Assembly: GCF_000149955.1 (NCBI RefSeq)
Contig: NC_030994.1
Coordinates: 1,218,151-1,282,150, forward strand
DNA from: Fusarium oxysporum f. sp. lycopersici 4287
Lineage: Eukaryota; Ascomycota; Sordariomycetes; Hypocreales; Nectriaceae
Reading direction: 5' to 3'
Length of the DNA: 64,000 nt
Shown: positions 12,601 to 22,846 of the stretch, piece after piece
How positions within the stretch are numbered: the first letter of the stretch is position 1
Layout of the letters: every line of letters begins with the position of its first letter
Translations under genes and position numbers: made by a program
The notes under the pieces: generated by a model
The model's database searches: none
Told to the model about the DNA's origin: nothing
What the model saw: only the letters and a program-made list of their open reading frames with translations

Positions 12601-15211
12601 TTTATCAAATACCGCAAGCAAACAGACCTCTGATACACATGCTCCCCCTCCTTCAGGCAGCGGCACAGCAAATTCTGAGGTGATCTATCAATATGATGAA
12701 AGTGGACTGACAAGCTGACTTATAGGACCCTTGAATATGTGACATGGTTCTCGAAACCACAATCACCTGTTTATTGACAGCCCCCACTCTACAAACTCAA
12801 TTCTTATAACGAAGTTCGAACAACCAACAGACAATCCATTATCTGCACCTGGCCAAACATGGCTGTTCTGCAGGATTGCACCCCATTTCAACGCTACGAA
12901 TCTCAAGTATACGTCGCTCATAACCCGGAAAACTCTCGTCTTTCTGTCGTTGGGTCCGAACCTGTGTTGAAATGTAACTCCCAGAGTCCCAAGCAACCGA
13001 TATGGAGACGTCTGAAACATGCGAGACATTCATCAACTTGCACCAACACGCCGGTTGACGACCAGACAGAACGCGAAGAACGTCGGTTTTTGTATGGAAA
13101 CAACATTGGAAGTCCAAGGGGAACAACAGGAGAAACATGCTGTCCAAAAACGTGGCGCACAACTTTCCTACCTGTCGCGTAACTTTCAAACGACAAGTCA
13201 ACTCGTCAACGACAGGCCAACATACATCCGAGGTCATTATCCGAGTGGCCTGATCCGAATGCTACGCAAGCATAAAAAGAAACACCATGGCGAAGGAACT
13301 GAGCTGCATAATGTCGGCTGATATGCGCCACCACCTACTTACCCTCAGTTATAGGTCATTAAGGTATAATAAATGCAGGCTGGATCCTGAACCGCAGCAG
13401 TCATGAAGTCATGAGACCGAAATCAAATGATTCATTATAGCAGGGCTTGATAGGGAAGACAGCCTGAGGGTCTGGGTTAAGCAATGCCCCATATGCCATT
13501 TCTTTGGAACGGACAGCTGCATTGCTTCATATCTGGACCATGTCGAAAAAGCTTATAAGCCTGGTAATCCTTGCTGGACCCTGAAAGTTTTATGTAAGCT
13601 TGGCCGAAGCTTGGCAAGACATTATTCAGTGTCCCTGACACTAAACCAGTAAGCATATGAAACACTTGGAGAATTGCTTCAGGCTCTCCATGGCGGGGAT
13701 ATTGCGAAAATGATGCATCCTTGAAACTGAATTCTTGATAGTCAAAACCAGAGATGCCCTTCGAGGGTTGTTCTTACAGGGCAGCATAAATGAGCACATG
13801 GATAGGTACTTAGTATGAAGACTTGAGCAGCGAATGTTCTCACTCCACTCCATGGCATGGGACCCGAGAGCTGAAGGGCAGAGTCTATTGCCAGATGAAT
13901 CATCAAGACAAAGGTTAAACTGCTACTTCTGGCTGGCTGGAATCTTGTCCAGAAATAATCTCCGCTGACATAGCTTTCTTGAATCTTGACCAAGTCTTAA
14001 TGGCAAGATTTGAATCTTTGGGGGTGAAGTAACTTCAGCGCAAGAACAAAGTAAATTTGGAATATTAACCCAATTCAGATTATGCGAGGCTACTGATGAT
14101 TCACTGTGATACTCTTATGGAGCCTCTGTCAGTTATTTCATGAACAGGCGTCTCTCTACCCCGCGAATAGCTTTGGCGTTGAGATGGGTCGGGGCCCGCG
14201 GACGCGGGCATCGAGGGGATGAGTTTGTGTCCCAGCGAAACAACGAAAACCCGTCAGGCTCGATTAAGCTGAAACAAGCAAACAGGCAGCTAAATTAGGT
14301 TGATTCTTATTTTATTTGTTGATTCTTGTGCTGGATTATCAATAACTTGATTGTGGCCGGAGAGTAAACCGTAATAGAGCAACAGGGTTCAGAAGGCTAC
14401 TCTGCTAGTGGTAGCTTGAAAAGTGGCCTCGAAAGCCGTCAGAATCAGAGTCCTGAAGGGCCACGTATCCTCAGTTGCTAAAAAGAGGGGCCAGCGATCA
14501 AACTTGAGAGGTGTCGTGCATAAGACCTACGAACCCCTGAAAGAACCATGCACTGGATTCGTATCTGGTAAAGCCGAGTACGAGAGAAAGGACATGTAAA
14601 TCGGAGGCTGATATCGACCTCAGAGATATTAGATTGGGCTGGTATTGGATTGGAATTGGAACGAGCTTGGTGGGGGGTTTGATCGACAAGTGGTGAGGGA
14701 ATGACTGGCTGGACTGTAACTGTACCTGCGTTTTGTGGCTGGGATTAAGCTCAGGAGAAAGAGGCTCAATTTGAGAGAGAAGCTGCTCATATTGCATCAG
14801 TTCGTCGTGTTTATCTATCTACTTAATCAAGTCATTAATGGACAATTAATGATCTGGACTGTCCCGTCCCTCCCCGAGACATTGGATTGAATCCCAATAC
14901 TATCTTACCCCTATCACCGCTGAAAAGAACACCTTAAAACTACCGACCTGGCGCTAATCTTTCTGAATCTACGGGGTTTGGGTGATCCAGCCACCCAATC
15001 ATATACTGGGGAGTTCATCTGGGCCCTTTCTTTTTCACACCGCCCCTCCCCAAACCCAGGCCAAAGCTCCCTCCCTTTTTGGGTTCTGCCCCACGAAACC
15101 TCCATCCGGTCGCCCTCTTAAAAAAATAAACCCGCCTCAGCGACTTTCTCCCTCTTCCCTTTCATCATATCATCTCAAAGCTTTTGGTAGCCATTGGGAT
15201 CTGTCGTCACA

Positions 15212-16900
15212 ATGGCAGAGAAATCAGGCGTCACCGGCGCTGACTTCGAGTTTGTTAAAACTCCTGCTTATCCCAAGCCTGACTTTGATAAGCTTGAGGA
15301 TGTCGGTGTTCCTACTACCAGGGTAAGATTTGACGCTCATGATTGTTGCGTTGTCCTCTTTGATACCAGGGAATCAATGCTAATATTCACACTATAGTAT
15401 CCTGCCATCAAGAATGCTCCTCTCCCTGCCGATGGCTCTGGTGCCGATACCTTCAACAACTATGTCCTCATCTCCATCTTGATCCTTGTCTTGGTTCCTC
15501 AGCCGAAAGGTTGGCGGTGGACTCAAGACCACCCTCTTCTTCGCCCTCATCGTCGATCTTCCCCTGCTCGCCGCTTGGTGGCTTGTAATCTCCTCCATCA
15601 GCCCTCGCAAGAATGAGAAGGTTCGCCTTCCTAACCGTGGTGTTGAGCACTACCTCGAATTCAAGAAGGAGGCCGACCGCCTCAAGTACCGTGGCCACAA
15701 CAAGATCCCCATGGAGACCTTCCACGAGATGTACTTTGATGGTGATGTTGACTTCAAGGGTGACTGCCTCGAGGTTATGGAGTACCGCCATGACTGGGCC
15801 AGCTTCCGCTTCACCATTGGCCTCATCAAGTTCTTCCTCTTTGGCATGATCCCTGAGGTCATCATGCACACTCGTTCTCAGGGTATGTGCTTCAATTGAG
15901 GATCAATGTAAAGATAAACTAAAGTATTACAGACGAGGAGCAGGTCCGTGACCACTACGACCGTGGTGATGACTTCTACGGCTGGTTCCTTGGCCCCCGC
16001 ATGATCTACACTTCTGGTATCATCTCCGACATCAACCGCGAGGAGACTCTTGAGGAGCTCCAGGACAACAAGCTTACTGTCGTTTGCGAGAAGATTGGCC
16101 TCAACGAGGGTGACTCTATGCTTGATATTGGCTGTGGTTGGGGTACTCTTGCTCGCTTTGCCAGTGAGCAGTATGGCGCCCATGTCACCGGTGTCACTCT
16201 TGGCCGCAACCAGACCGCTTGGGGTAACAGCAGCATGCGCAAGGCCGGCATCCCCGAGGAGCAGAGCAAGATTCTCTGCATGGATTACCGTGATATTCCC
16301 GTTCCTGAGGGTGGCTACAAGAAGATCACCAGTCTTGAGATGTCTGAGCACGTTGGTATCCGCCACTTCGGTAGCTTCTTGAAGCAGGTTCACGACATGC
16401 TTGACGATGATGGTGTCTTCTTCCTTCAGTACGCTGGTCTCCGTAAGGCTTGGCAATACGAGGATTTCACCTGGGGTCTTTTCATGAACAAGTACATTTT
16501 CCCTGGTGCTGACGCTTCTACTCCTCTCGGCTGGGTTGTCGACAAGCTGGAGGGTACTGGTTTCGAGATCAAGCACATCGATACCATCGGTGTTCACTAC
16601 TCTGCTACCCTCTGGAGGTGGTACCGTAACTGGATGTCCAACCGCGACAAGGTTGAGGCCAAGTACGGCAAGCGATGGTTCCGTATCTGGGAGTACTTCC
16701 TTGCCTACTCCACCATCATCTCTCGCCAGGGCAGTGCCACTTGCTTCCAGATCACTCTGGTCAAGAACATCAACTCCACCCACCGAGTTGAGGGTATTGA
16801 GACCCAGTTCGCCATCACCGGAGCTCTTGACAACTGCCGCGCTGATCTCCAGTCGTGGGCTTCCAGAAACAACGTTAAGACTCCCTCCGAGTACCTGTAA
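15212..16900 (+). CDS. Sphingolipid C9-methyltransferase (cyclopropane synthase family), frameshift in exon 2
   Basis: Exons: 15212..15322, 15398..15882, 15933..16900. The 75-nt and 50-nt introns both have GT...AG borders. The protein (about 511 residues after correction) has an N-terminal hydrophobic pair (NYVLISILILV, then FFALIVDLPLLAAWWLVI) followed by a SAM-dependent methyltransferase of the cyclopropane-fatty-acid synthase type: motif I MLDIGCGWGTLA, then GVTLGRNQ and MDYRDIP. Fungal members methylate C9 of the sphingoid base of glucosylceramides in the ER; the Fusarium paralogues MT1 and MT2 are the closest known match by memory. Exon 2 is one base too long for its flanking phases. The frame changes between LISILILV and the downstream SRKVGGGLKTT, close to 15485-15500, and no intron fits there. 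As given, the reading frame is broken. An assembly error is more likely than a pseudogene, because everything else is intact. Confidence 0.85.
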
Positions 16901-17625
16901 AGGTATAATTGAGAGGTTGACAGTGACTGGTCAAATCTTGAGCCGTGCCAGACGCGGCAAGAATTTAATGGGATGTCTTATGACAAGAGGCCAGCTTTGA
17001 GTCTTCAGTTACTTATGTGACGGTCAGCTCAGGAAACGGGAACTGGATCTATCTGCATATTTAACCCGGAATGCGCCCCCTTGGCCGATAGAGTCGGTTG
17101 AGGCTGGTCCAGTCGCAAAGGGCAAGCTTCATGTGTTTCATGATAGATGTGTAACGGCAGCATAAAACAAACGGAATGGGCATGGATGAGTATCTACACA
17201 GATGCTATATAAGGGATGAATTGAAAAGTTTGTTCGTATTGACTCGGTCGCCTCGTTATTTCTTCACTTCTTACCATCGTTGAGATGTATCATAACTATC
17301 ATCGGCTTATCATGACATCCGAGGCCCGAAACCCGTGATTTGCTGTGACTTTTTTCAAACCATGTATGACCATGGAATAAGACTTAAAGCACTTTAATCT
17401 TTACGAGTTTGTTTCAATTCATTCCCTATTTTAGCTACTGTTGTGCTAGACAGAACATGTATATGTCGTTGATTTTCATCCAATTTTCATAATTTTGGTT
17501 GATGATCTTTAAGCCGAGGCTTTCCCACTGTAATACTCTGACTCGGCAACTAATTGCAACCATCAGCAACCAACATTGTACTGGACTCAGGGCCTCCATA
17601 CAATTCAATATCAAGAGACCTCATC
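16901..17625. other. Intergenic between methyltransferase and HTD2-like gene
   Basis: This stretch holds the methyltransferase 3' region and the HTD2-like promoter. A TATA-like TATATAAG lies near 17206. No gene is supported. Confidence 0.5.
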
Positions 17626-18657
17626 ATGAGGCCATTTTCTATACTCAACCGCCAGTGCGGTCCTATCTTTCATAGAGCCCATACCACAAATTCATCCTCA
17701 TCTATAATCTCATCACTCAAAGCCCACCCACCAAAGATAATAGCAGACTATTTGACTCCAATGCCCTCTCATCTCCTCACAACCACAATTAACGACCTTC
17801 TATATCCTTTGCCCACGGAGTCAAAAATATCATCGCCTCCTTGCGCCCTTCCTCAAGGCCATCATCTTGTCTACTTCCCCATCCAATTGCCCCCCTCGCG
17901 TCTCATTCCTGATGGCGCAGATCCTGATCATTCACCTGGCCCGCCTTATACGCGGCGTGTATGGGCAGGCGGTGAGGTTATCTTCAGAGGAGATGAGATG
18001 AAACTCGACGCGAGACCGGCGATCTGCAAGGAAAAGATTGAGGATGTTACCTTGAGAGGCAAAGAGGGCGAGGAGAAGGTGTTTGTTGATGTGTGGAGGA
18101 AATATGGAACTGGTCACGAGATTGAGGGGAGAACAGAGTGGGATATCGAAGAGAGGAGGACGTTGGTATTTATGAGGGACGAAGAAGGGTCTGCCTCATC
18201 ACCTTCACGTTTGCTCAAGTGTAAGGTTTCATACCAAGCTCCAGGATCATCATTACTGACACCAATCTCAGACCCTCAACCACCAAGTTACTCAATCTCG
18301 CTCACACCTTCACCAATACACCTATTCCACTTCTCAGCGCTCTCATTCAACGCCCATTCTATTCACTTCGATCCTCAGTTCGCGCGAGAAGTTGACGGTC
18401 ATCGAGCACTTCTGGTCCATGGCCCGTTCACTCTTGCTCTGATGCTTCGCGTCCTCAACGATCAAATCGGTGCTGGTGTAGCCGTCCACAGGTTCAGCTA
18501 CAGGAACTACGCGCCTTTGTACGTCAATGAGCGCATGAGCATCAATATCCGCAAGGTGTCGAAAGAAGACGGCGCTGAAGGACGATGGGATGTTTGGATT
18601 GAGGGGCCAGAAGGAGGAATGGCTGTCAAGGGAACAGCGGATGTTGCCAGCAAATAA
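17626..18657 (+). CDS. HTD2: Mitochondrial 3-hydroxyacyl-thioester dehydratase, type II fatty acid synthesis
   Basis: Intronless frame of 343 residues from the ATG at 17626; the frame is open further upstream but has no earlier ATG. The N-terminus (MRPFSILNRQCGPIFHRAHTTNSSSS) is Arg/Ser-rich with few acidic residues, typical of a mitochondrial presequence. The C-terminal part contains the hot-dog dehydratase landmarks DGHRALLVHGPFTLALMLR and FSYRNYAPLYVNERM, as in yeast Htd2 and fungal mesaconyl-C4-CoA hydratase-like proteins. The known role of Htd2 is dehydration of 3-hydroxyacyl-ACP in mitochondrial fatty acid synthesis, which supplies octanoyl-ACP for lipoate. The family is clear. The precise substrate is inferred from it. 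The gene is convergent with GPI13, about 260 nt away. Confidence 0.82.
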   Translation: MRPFSILNRQCGPIFHRAHTTNSSSSIISSLKAHPPKIIADYLTPMPSHLLTTTINDLLYPLPTESKISSPPCALPQGHHLVYFPIQLPPSRLIPDGADPDHSPGPPYTRRVWAGGEVIFRGDEMKLDARPAICKEKIEDVTLRGKEGEEKVFVDVWRKYGTGHEIEGRTEWDIEERRTLVFMRDEEGSASSPSRLLKCKVSYQAPGSSLLTPISDPQPPSYSISLTPSPIHLFHFSALSFNAHSIHFDPQFAREVDGHRALLVHGPFTLALMLRVLNDQIGAGVAVHRFSYRNYAPLYVNERMSINIRKVSKEDGAEGRWDVWIEGPEGGMAVKGTADVASK

Positions 18658-18914
18658 CGACGAATTTGATATGATATTTTGATTTGCCATAGATGATATG
18701 ACTGGATACAAGAAAATGCCGACATGCTACAATATGATTGTCTAACCGAAAGACTGACATGGACTAAACGCCCTGGATGACACCGCTCTATCCTCCATTA
18801 TCCTAATTTTCGTTCCTTTCCTATTGATAGATAACACAAGAGTTATTCTGCCTAAAATGCGACAGAACCCCTTATCTGTACACACATCATACACGTTTCT
18901 ACCCATCAATACAT

Positions 18915-21900
18915 CTAATCGGCCCATCCGAACACCTCGCCAAGGGACAAGGTGTTACTACGCAGGCCAGTCAGAGTGACGAGAATAGTCACCAGATCAA
19001 GAACGAGTAGGACAGTGCTCGCAAGCATGAAGCGAGGGCTGAAAACACGGTAGAGCATCAGGTGACGACGCAGCCAGCCAGCCCAGCTCATAGTAGCCAG
19101 GGCTTCAACGGCATAGTAGATGATGAAGACGCCAATGCCGCGGGTGGCTGTCTCTAAAACTCCCTTCTGCTTGGGACCGGCCTTCCACAGAGCGAGTAGT
19201 GGTACAGACGCAGCAGCGATGATCTGGCCCGCAAAGCTGTTAAGAATAACCACGATGGGGGTCCAAGGGTAGCGGATGCTAAAGAGAGGGATAAAAGCGC
19301 TATCCCACTGAATGCTGGACAATACAGCCTGGTGGCCAGTCTTGAAATAGTAGAAGTTTCCAAGTACAGCAAGCATGATGGGCCCGATTGGGCTGGTCTT
19401 GAGCTCGTTGAGATCCAAAAGCTCAGCCAGGGTAAGAATCTGCCAGAACATAAGAGCAAGGGCACCACCGCCCATGGGCTTCGAAAGGAGGAAGCATCCC
19501 AAAAGAAGGTTAAGCGGGAGCAACAAGTAGCGAGCACCAATAGCGTTACCATATCCAATAATAGTAACAACAGGTCGACCACCAGCTCCAGCAGATTGAA
19601 GGAGGGAGACGCAGGGAGGCGCCCAAACAAAAGCAGTGCTTCCGGCAATGAAGGCGAGAGCGAGGACAATCTGGGCTAGATAAACTCCGATGGTCTTGGG
19701 GGTTCCTTCGGCGAGACGTCCCTCGAGCCAGCCGCCATTGTCAGCGGCATCGATAACCCAGTACGAGGCAGACAAAAACAGGCCTCCACGGATGACATAG
19801 CCAATCCAAGTTGGGGCAAGACCCTCATACGACCTGCTTGTGACGAGGAACGATTTGATAATAGCTGGAAGAATAAGGCACACAGCAAAAGGAATGGCAA
19901 GCTGCCAAATTGCAGAGGTTGAAGAGGTCGAAGAGGCGTAGTATGTAGAAGTGCAGAAGGGCATCTGCTCCTCGCGACAAAGCTTGGAATACGAGGCGAG
20001 ACGGCCAAGAATGATGAAGGCAACAGAGTGGTAAATGCCCAGATATCTCTCCCGTCGAGCCTCAATGCGGAATGCAGAGACGGCACTGGCCACACCAAAA
20101 GTGGTAATAAAGAAGAGAAGGATCGAATCTTCCCAGATAGTGTAGGAGTTGGAAGCAAATCCGATCGATTGGCTAACAGTGAAAATTACAGCCAACCAAC
20201 CCCAGAAAGTCGAAGGGAAGACATTGAGAATAGTCCTACCTGCATCATGCAGGGAAGAGCTGAGACCTGCCATGAAGAGCACTGCAACGAGAGCAGCAAG
20301 GCCCTCGATAGGCTGCTGGCGATACAGGCCTACACCCGTAAGAACAGAGACAGTAAAGAGAATCTTGGGGTCCCAAAGGCCCTTGAGAATCTGCTTGTGC
20401 AAGACTTCCGCGGTCTCAGGCTCGTTCTCCTTGAAAGCCATGAGTTCCAACTTCTTCTCGGCATAGTCAAGCTCGGCGTCATTCATAATAACGTACTCAT
20501 CTTCCTCCTCTCGAGAAGAGTACATCAAGAGCAAGACGAGACCAACGCCAAAGACAACAATACCCATGATCATACGAGAAACATCGAAACGTGCCCAGAG
20601 GTCCTTGCAGACAGACAGAGTAGTGTCCTGGAACTTGGTGAAGGCAACGTAAGCATCGCGATCATTCTTGGCAATGGCGCGAGCAGCCTCCCAAAGAGCA
20701 GCGGGAGACTCGGCTCCTTCGCCCTGAGTCAGGCCTCGAGCCTTGTGGTAAGATGCCTGGTATCTCTCAATCCCAGCTGCAGCAACACGCGAAACAGCGT
20801 TGAGGTTACGCCAGTCGTTGCCCTTAGTACCAGCAAACGCCTCCTCAATTGGTCCTCCCAGGTTATTGAAGGGAATAGGAATACCAAGAAGCAGCGCGAG
20901 GGTAGGAACAAGATCAATCTGGTTCACCGGTCGAACCTTGGCGTTAGGGGGAGGAACAGCAAAGTCGGAAGAGGTTCTGCCGAAGAAGGGCTTCTTTGAG
21001 TACATCCAGAGAGCAGCCTCAACTTCGTCGTCGCTCTCACCACCGTGATCACCCTTGCTGTCCATACCGTGATCTCCCATAACAACAAGAAGTGTCTTGT
21101 CATCAACGCTCTCGACAAGCTTGCGGATAAACTCGTCCATCTGGCGAAGCTTGGCTCCCATGGCAGGGTGATCAGGTCCGTATCGGTGGCCAGCATGATC
21201 AACACCAAGACAATGTCCAATAAGGAGATCCCATTCGCCCTTTCGCTCCTTGTTCAATAACGGGAAGATGTTGTCAATAACGCCATTATCAACAGTGTGA
21301 AGATCCCAGACGTTGAAGCTGTCATAGGCCTTGCTAATATTAGGCTCGAAGTAACCAGGGAAGAGAGACCACCATGTATCGTCGCCAAGGTGAGCAATCT
21401 TCTTGCCAGCGTCCTTCAGCTGCATCAACAAGTTGTCCTCCTCGATAGCCGCGCCAGCAAAGTTGCTTCCAACATCAACAAAAGTAGGCAATGTTCCCGT
21501 CGTGAGACCCTTGAGTCTCTGCATCGTCGCGGTCGGAGGATCAGCGATAAAAGGGCGAAGGAAGGCATTCTGGGGCGACTTGACAGCTGTCTCGTAGAGG
21601 TAGGGGAAAGCATTGTGGAAGTGCTGAGCTTGCGCCGGATCTTCGGGAACAGTAAAGTCGTATCGAAGCGCGTCAATTAGAACGACAACAGCTCTGTCGA
21701 ACGATTTAGGGTGCCAGCAACCGCGATCGACATTCAATGAGCCCTTGGTGTTCTCAATTGGAGGCAGTGTGCAGTTCGACTTGTCCTCCAGCACTAGCCG
21801 TGTCAGCAAGAAACCGCTTGTAAAGAGCCAGATGCCGAGCGCGTGGATAGCTAGCAAGACGACCCAAAAGGCAGCAGTCCACCGCCAGCGCTTCTCATAT

Positions 21901-22106
21901 GTCTTCTGCCGTCTCTTGTCGAGCGCCTCGCGTCGTCGCTCCAGAACCTCTACGTTCTCTTCGGCGGGAGGGAGTCCGAATTTTGCATTAGCAGCTTCTT
22001 CAGCACGAGCTCTTTCAGCTTTAGCCCATTGTTCCGCAATCTTTTGATGTTCAGTTTGGGGAGGCTGCTGCTGAGCCTTGGGCTTAGCCTTTGGCTTTTG
22101 TGGCAT
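18915..22106 (-). CDS. GPI13: GPI ethanolamine-phosphate transferase 3 (PIG-O/Gpi13)
   Basis: Single-exon frame of 1063 residues, the usual size for the family. It has a cytosolic Lys/Gln-rich N-terminus, a first membrane segment (about residues 78-100), then a lumenal alkaline-phosphatase-like domain: VVVLIDALRYDF, the nucleophile segment PPTATMQRLKGLTTG, HCLGVDHAGHRYGPDHPAM and VVMGDHGMD...GDHGGES, which supply the metal ligands. The rest is a multi-pass membrane region. Gpi13 adds ethanolamine phosphate to the third mannose of the GPI precursor in the ER; this is the group later linked to proteins such as the wall protein at 3.9 kb. Nothing is missing. Confidence 0.95.
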   Translation of the reverse strand: MPQKPKAKPKAQQQPPQTEHQKIAEQWAKAERARAEEAANAKFGLPPAEENVEVLERRREALDKRRQKTYEKRWRWTAAFWVVLLAIHALGIWLFTSGFLLTRLVLEDKSNCTLPPIENTKGSLNVDRGCWHPKSFDRAVVVLIDALRYDFTVPEDPAQAQHFHNAFPYLYETAVKSPQNAFLRPFIADPPTATMQRLKGLTTGTLPTFVDVGSNFAGAAIEEDNLLMQLKDAGKKIAHLGDDTWWSLFPGYFEPNISKAYDSFNVWDLHTVDNGVIDNIFPLLNKERKGEWDLLIGHCLGVDHAGHRYGPDHPAMGAKLRQMDEFIRKLVESVDDKTLLVVMGDHGMDSKGDHGGESDDEVEAALWMYSKKPFFGRTSSDFAVPPPNAKVRPVNQIDLVPTLALLLGIPIPFNNLGGPIEEAFAGTKGNDWRNLNAVSRVAAAGIERYQASYHKARGLTQGEGAESPAALWEAARAIAKNDRDAYVAFTKFQDTTLSVCKDLWARFDVSRMIMGIVVFGVGLVLLLMYSSREEEDEYVIMNDAELDYAEKKLELMAFKENEPETAEVLHKQILKGLWDPKILFTVSVLTGVGLYRQQPIEGLAALVAVLFMAGLSSSLHDAGRTILNVFPSTFWGWLAVIFTVSQSIGFASNSYTIWEDSILLFFITTFGVASAVSAFRIEARRERYLGIYHSVAFIILGRLASYSKLCREEQMPFCTSTYYASSTSSTSAIWQLAIPFAVCLILPAIIKSFLVTSRSYEGLAPTWIGYVIRGGLFLSASYWVIDAADNGGWLEGRLAEGTPKTIGVYLAQIVLALAFIAGSTAFVWAPPCVSLLQSAGAGGRPVVTIIGYGNAIGARYLLLPLNLLLGCFLLSKPMGGGALALMFWQILTLAELLDLNELKTSPIGPIMLAVLGNFYYFKTGHQAVLSSIQWDSAFIPLFSIRYPWTPIVVILNSFAGQIIAAASVPLLALWKAGPKQKGVLETATRGIGVFIIYYAVEALATMSWAGWLRRHLMLYRVFSPRFMLASTVLLVLDLVTILVTLTGLRSNTLSLGEVFGWAD

Positions 22107-22846
22107 CTTGAGTGTTCGTAGTTGGAGTTAGGGAACGTAATCGCTATCGAAGAGGAGGAATTGAGGCCAGGTTCAGGGCCATTGAGATGCCAGAACGGCG
22201 CAAGATTGATTAAACAAAAAAGAAGAAGGAAAAAGGAAAGAAGAAAAGATTAAATGACGATAGTGGTCTCTGCTGTGAGGGACTTGAATGTTTAGCAGAA
22301 GAGCTGTCGACCCTGGTGGATTGTTCAGTGGAGCTCTAATGGAGGAGAGTGGAGTCATTAGAATTGGATACTGACGAGGGACAGGAGCTTCAACACCAAG
22401 CTCAGTGTAAGCCAATCATAACAGGTTCTTTACGGTCGGTCCAAGTATGTCACTTAAATACAATGGCTTCACAGTAAATACACATCACACCAAGTTCATC
22501 AAGATACACACCTTAACTGTATGAGAGAAGCGCAATTCTGAATTCATTATCGTCAATCCTTTGTGGATCCCTTCAAACTCTAGTAATAAGAAAGTTGCCA
22601 TATATCAAGTTATCATTCTCAAGCCAATCAATTCGTTCATTGGCATCAGTATCGTCCTCCAAGTCTATCTGCAAACATTGAAATCGACGTGACGTGACGT
22701 TACTAAATTCACAAATCTCCCTCCAGAACGCCGCCCATGCTAGGATCCCGTCCCACGATGCATATCTTTTCACCAGCCAATCGCCCACCTGTCAGCTTGA
22801 AGTCGACAGGCAAACGAGAGACATCAAACTCTCAGTCCTCGGCCTT
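22107..22846. other. Intergenic: GPI13 promoter and 3' region of cytochrome b561-type gene
   Basis: About 740 nt between two minus-strand genes. A purine-rich stretch (22215-22255) on the plus strand is a pyrimidine-rich leader for GPI13. No gene is supported. Confidence 0.5.

Larger units (their letters stand above)
4485..15211. other. Gene-poor stretch of about 10.7 kb
   Basis: No coding sequence could be supported on either strand. Open frames are 60-143 codons, with no recognisable motifs and no chain of frames joined by good splice sites. Base composition looks ordinary, not strongly AT-rich, so this does not resemble a classic RIP-degraded transposon block. Short simple repeats occur at 5232-5256, 5598-5626 and 9594-9624. 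The last few hundred bases should contain the methyltransferase promoter. No tRNA-like B box, 5S rRNA or transposase remnant was recognised. Confidence 0.55.

Noticed and set aside
15486..15500. A 15-nt GT...AG stretch as an intron to explain the methyltransferase frame change
   Set aside because: It is far too short for splicing, and 15 is a multiple of three, so it would not restore the frame.
15878..16783. 301-codon open frame antisense to the methyltransferase
   Set aside because: It shows only codon-bias shadowing of exon 3; the sense strand has all methyltransferase motifs.
20028..20999. 323-codon open frame antisense to GPI13
   Set aside because: It lacks a family resemblance and lies wholly inside the conserved GPI13 coding region.
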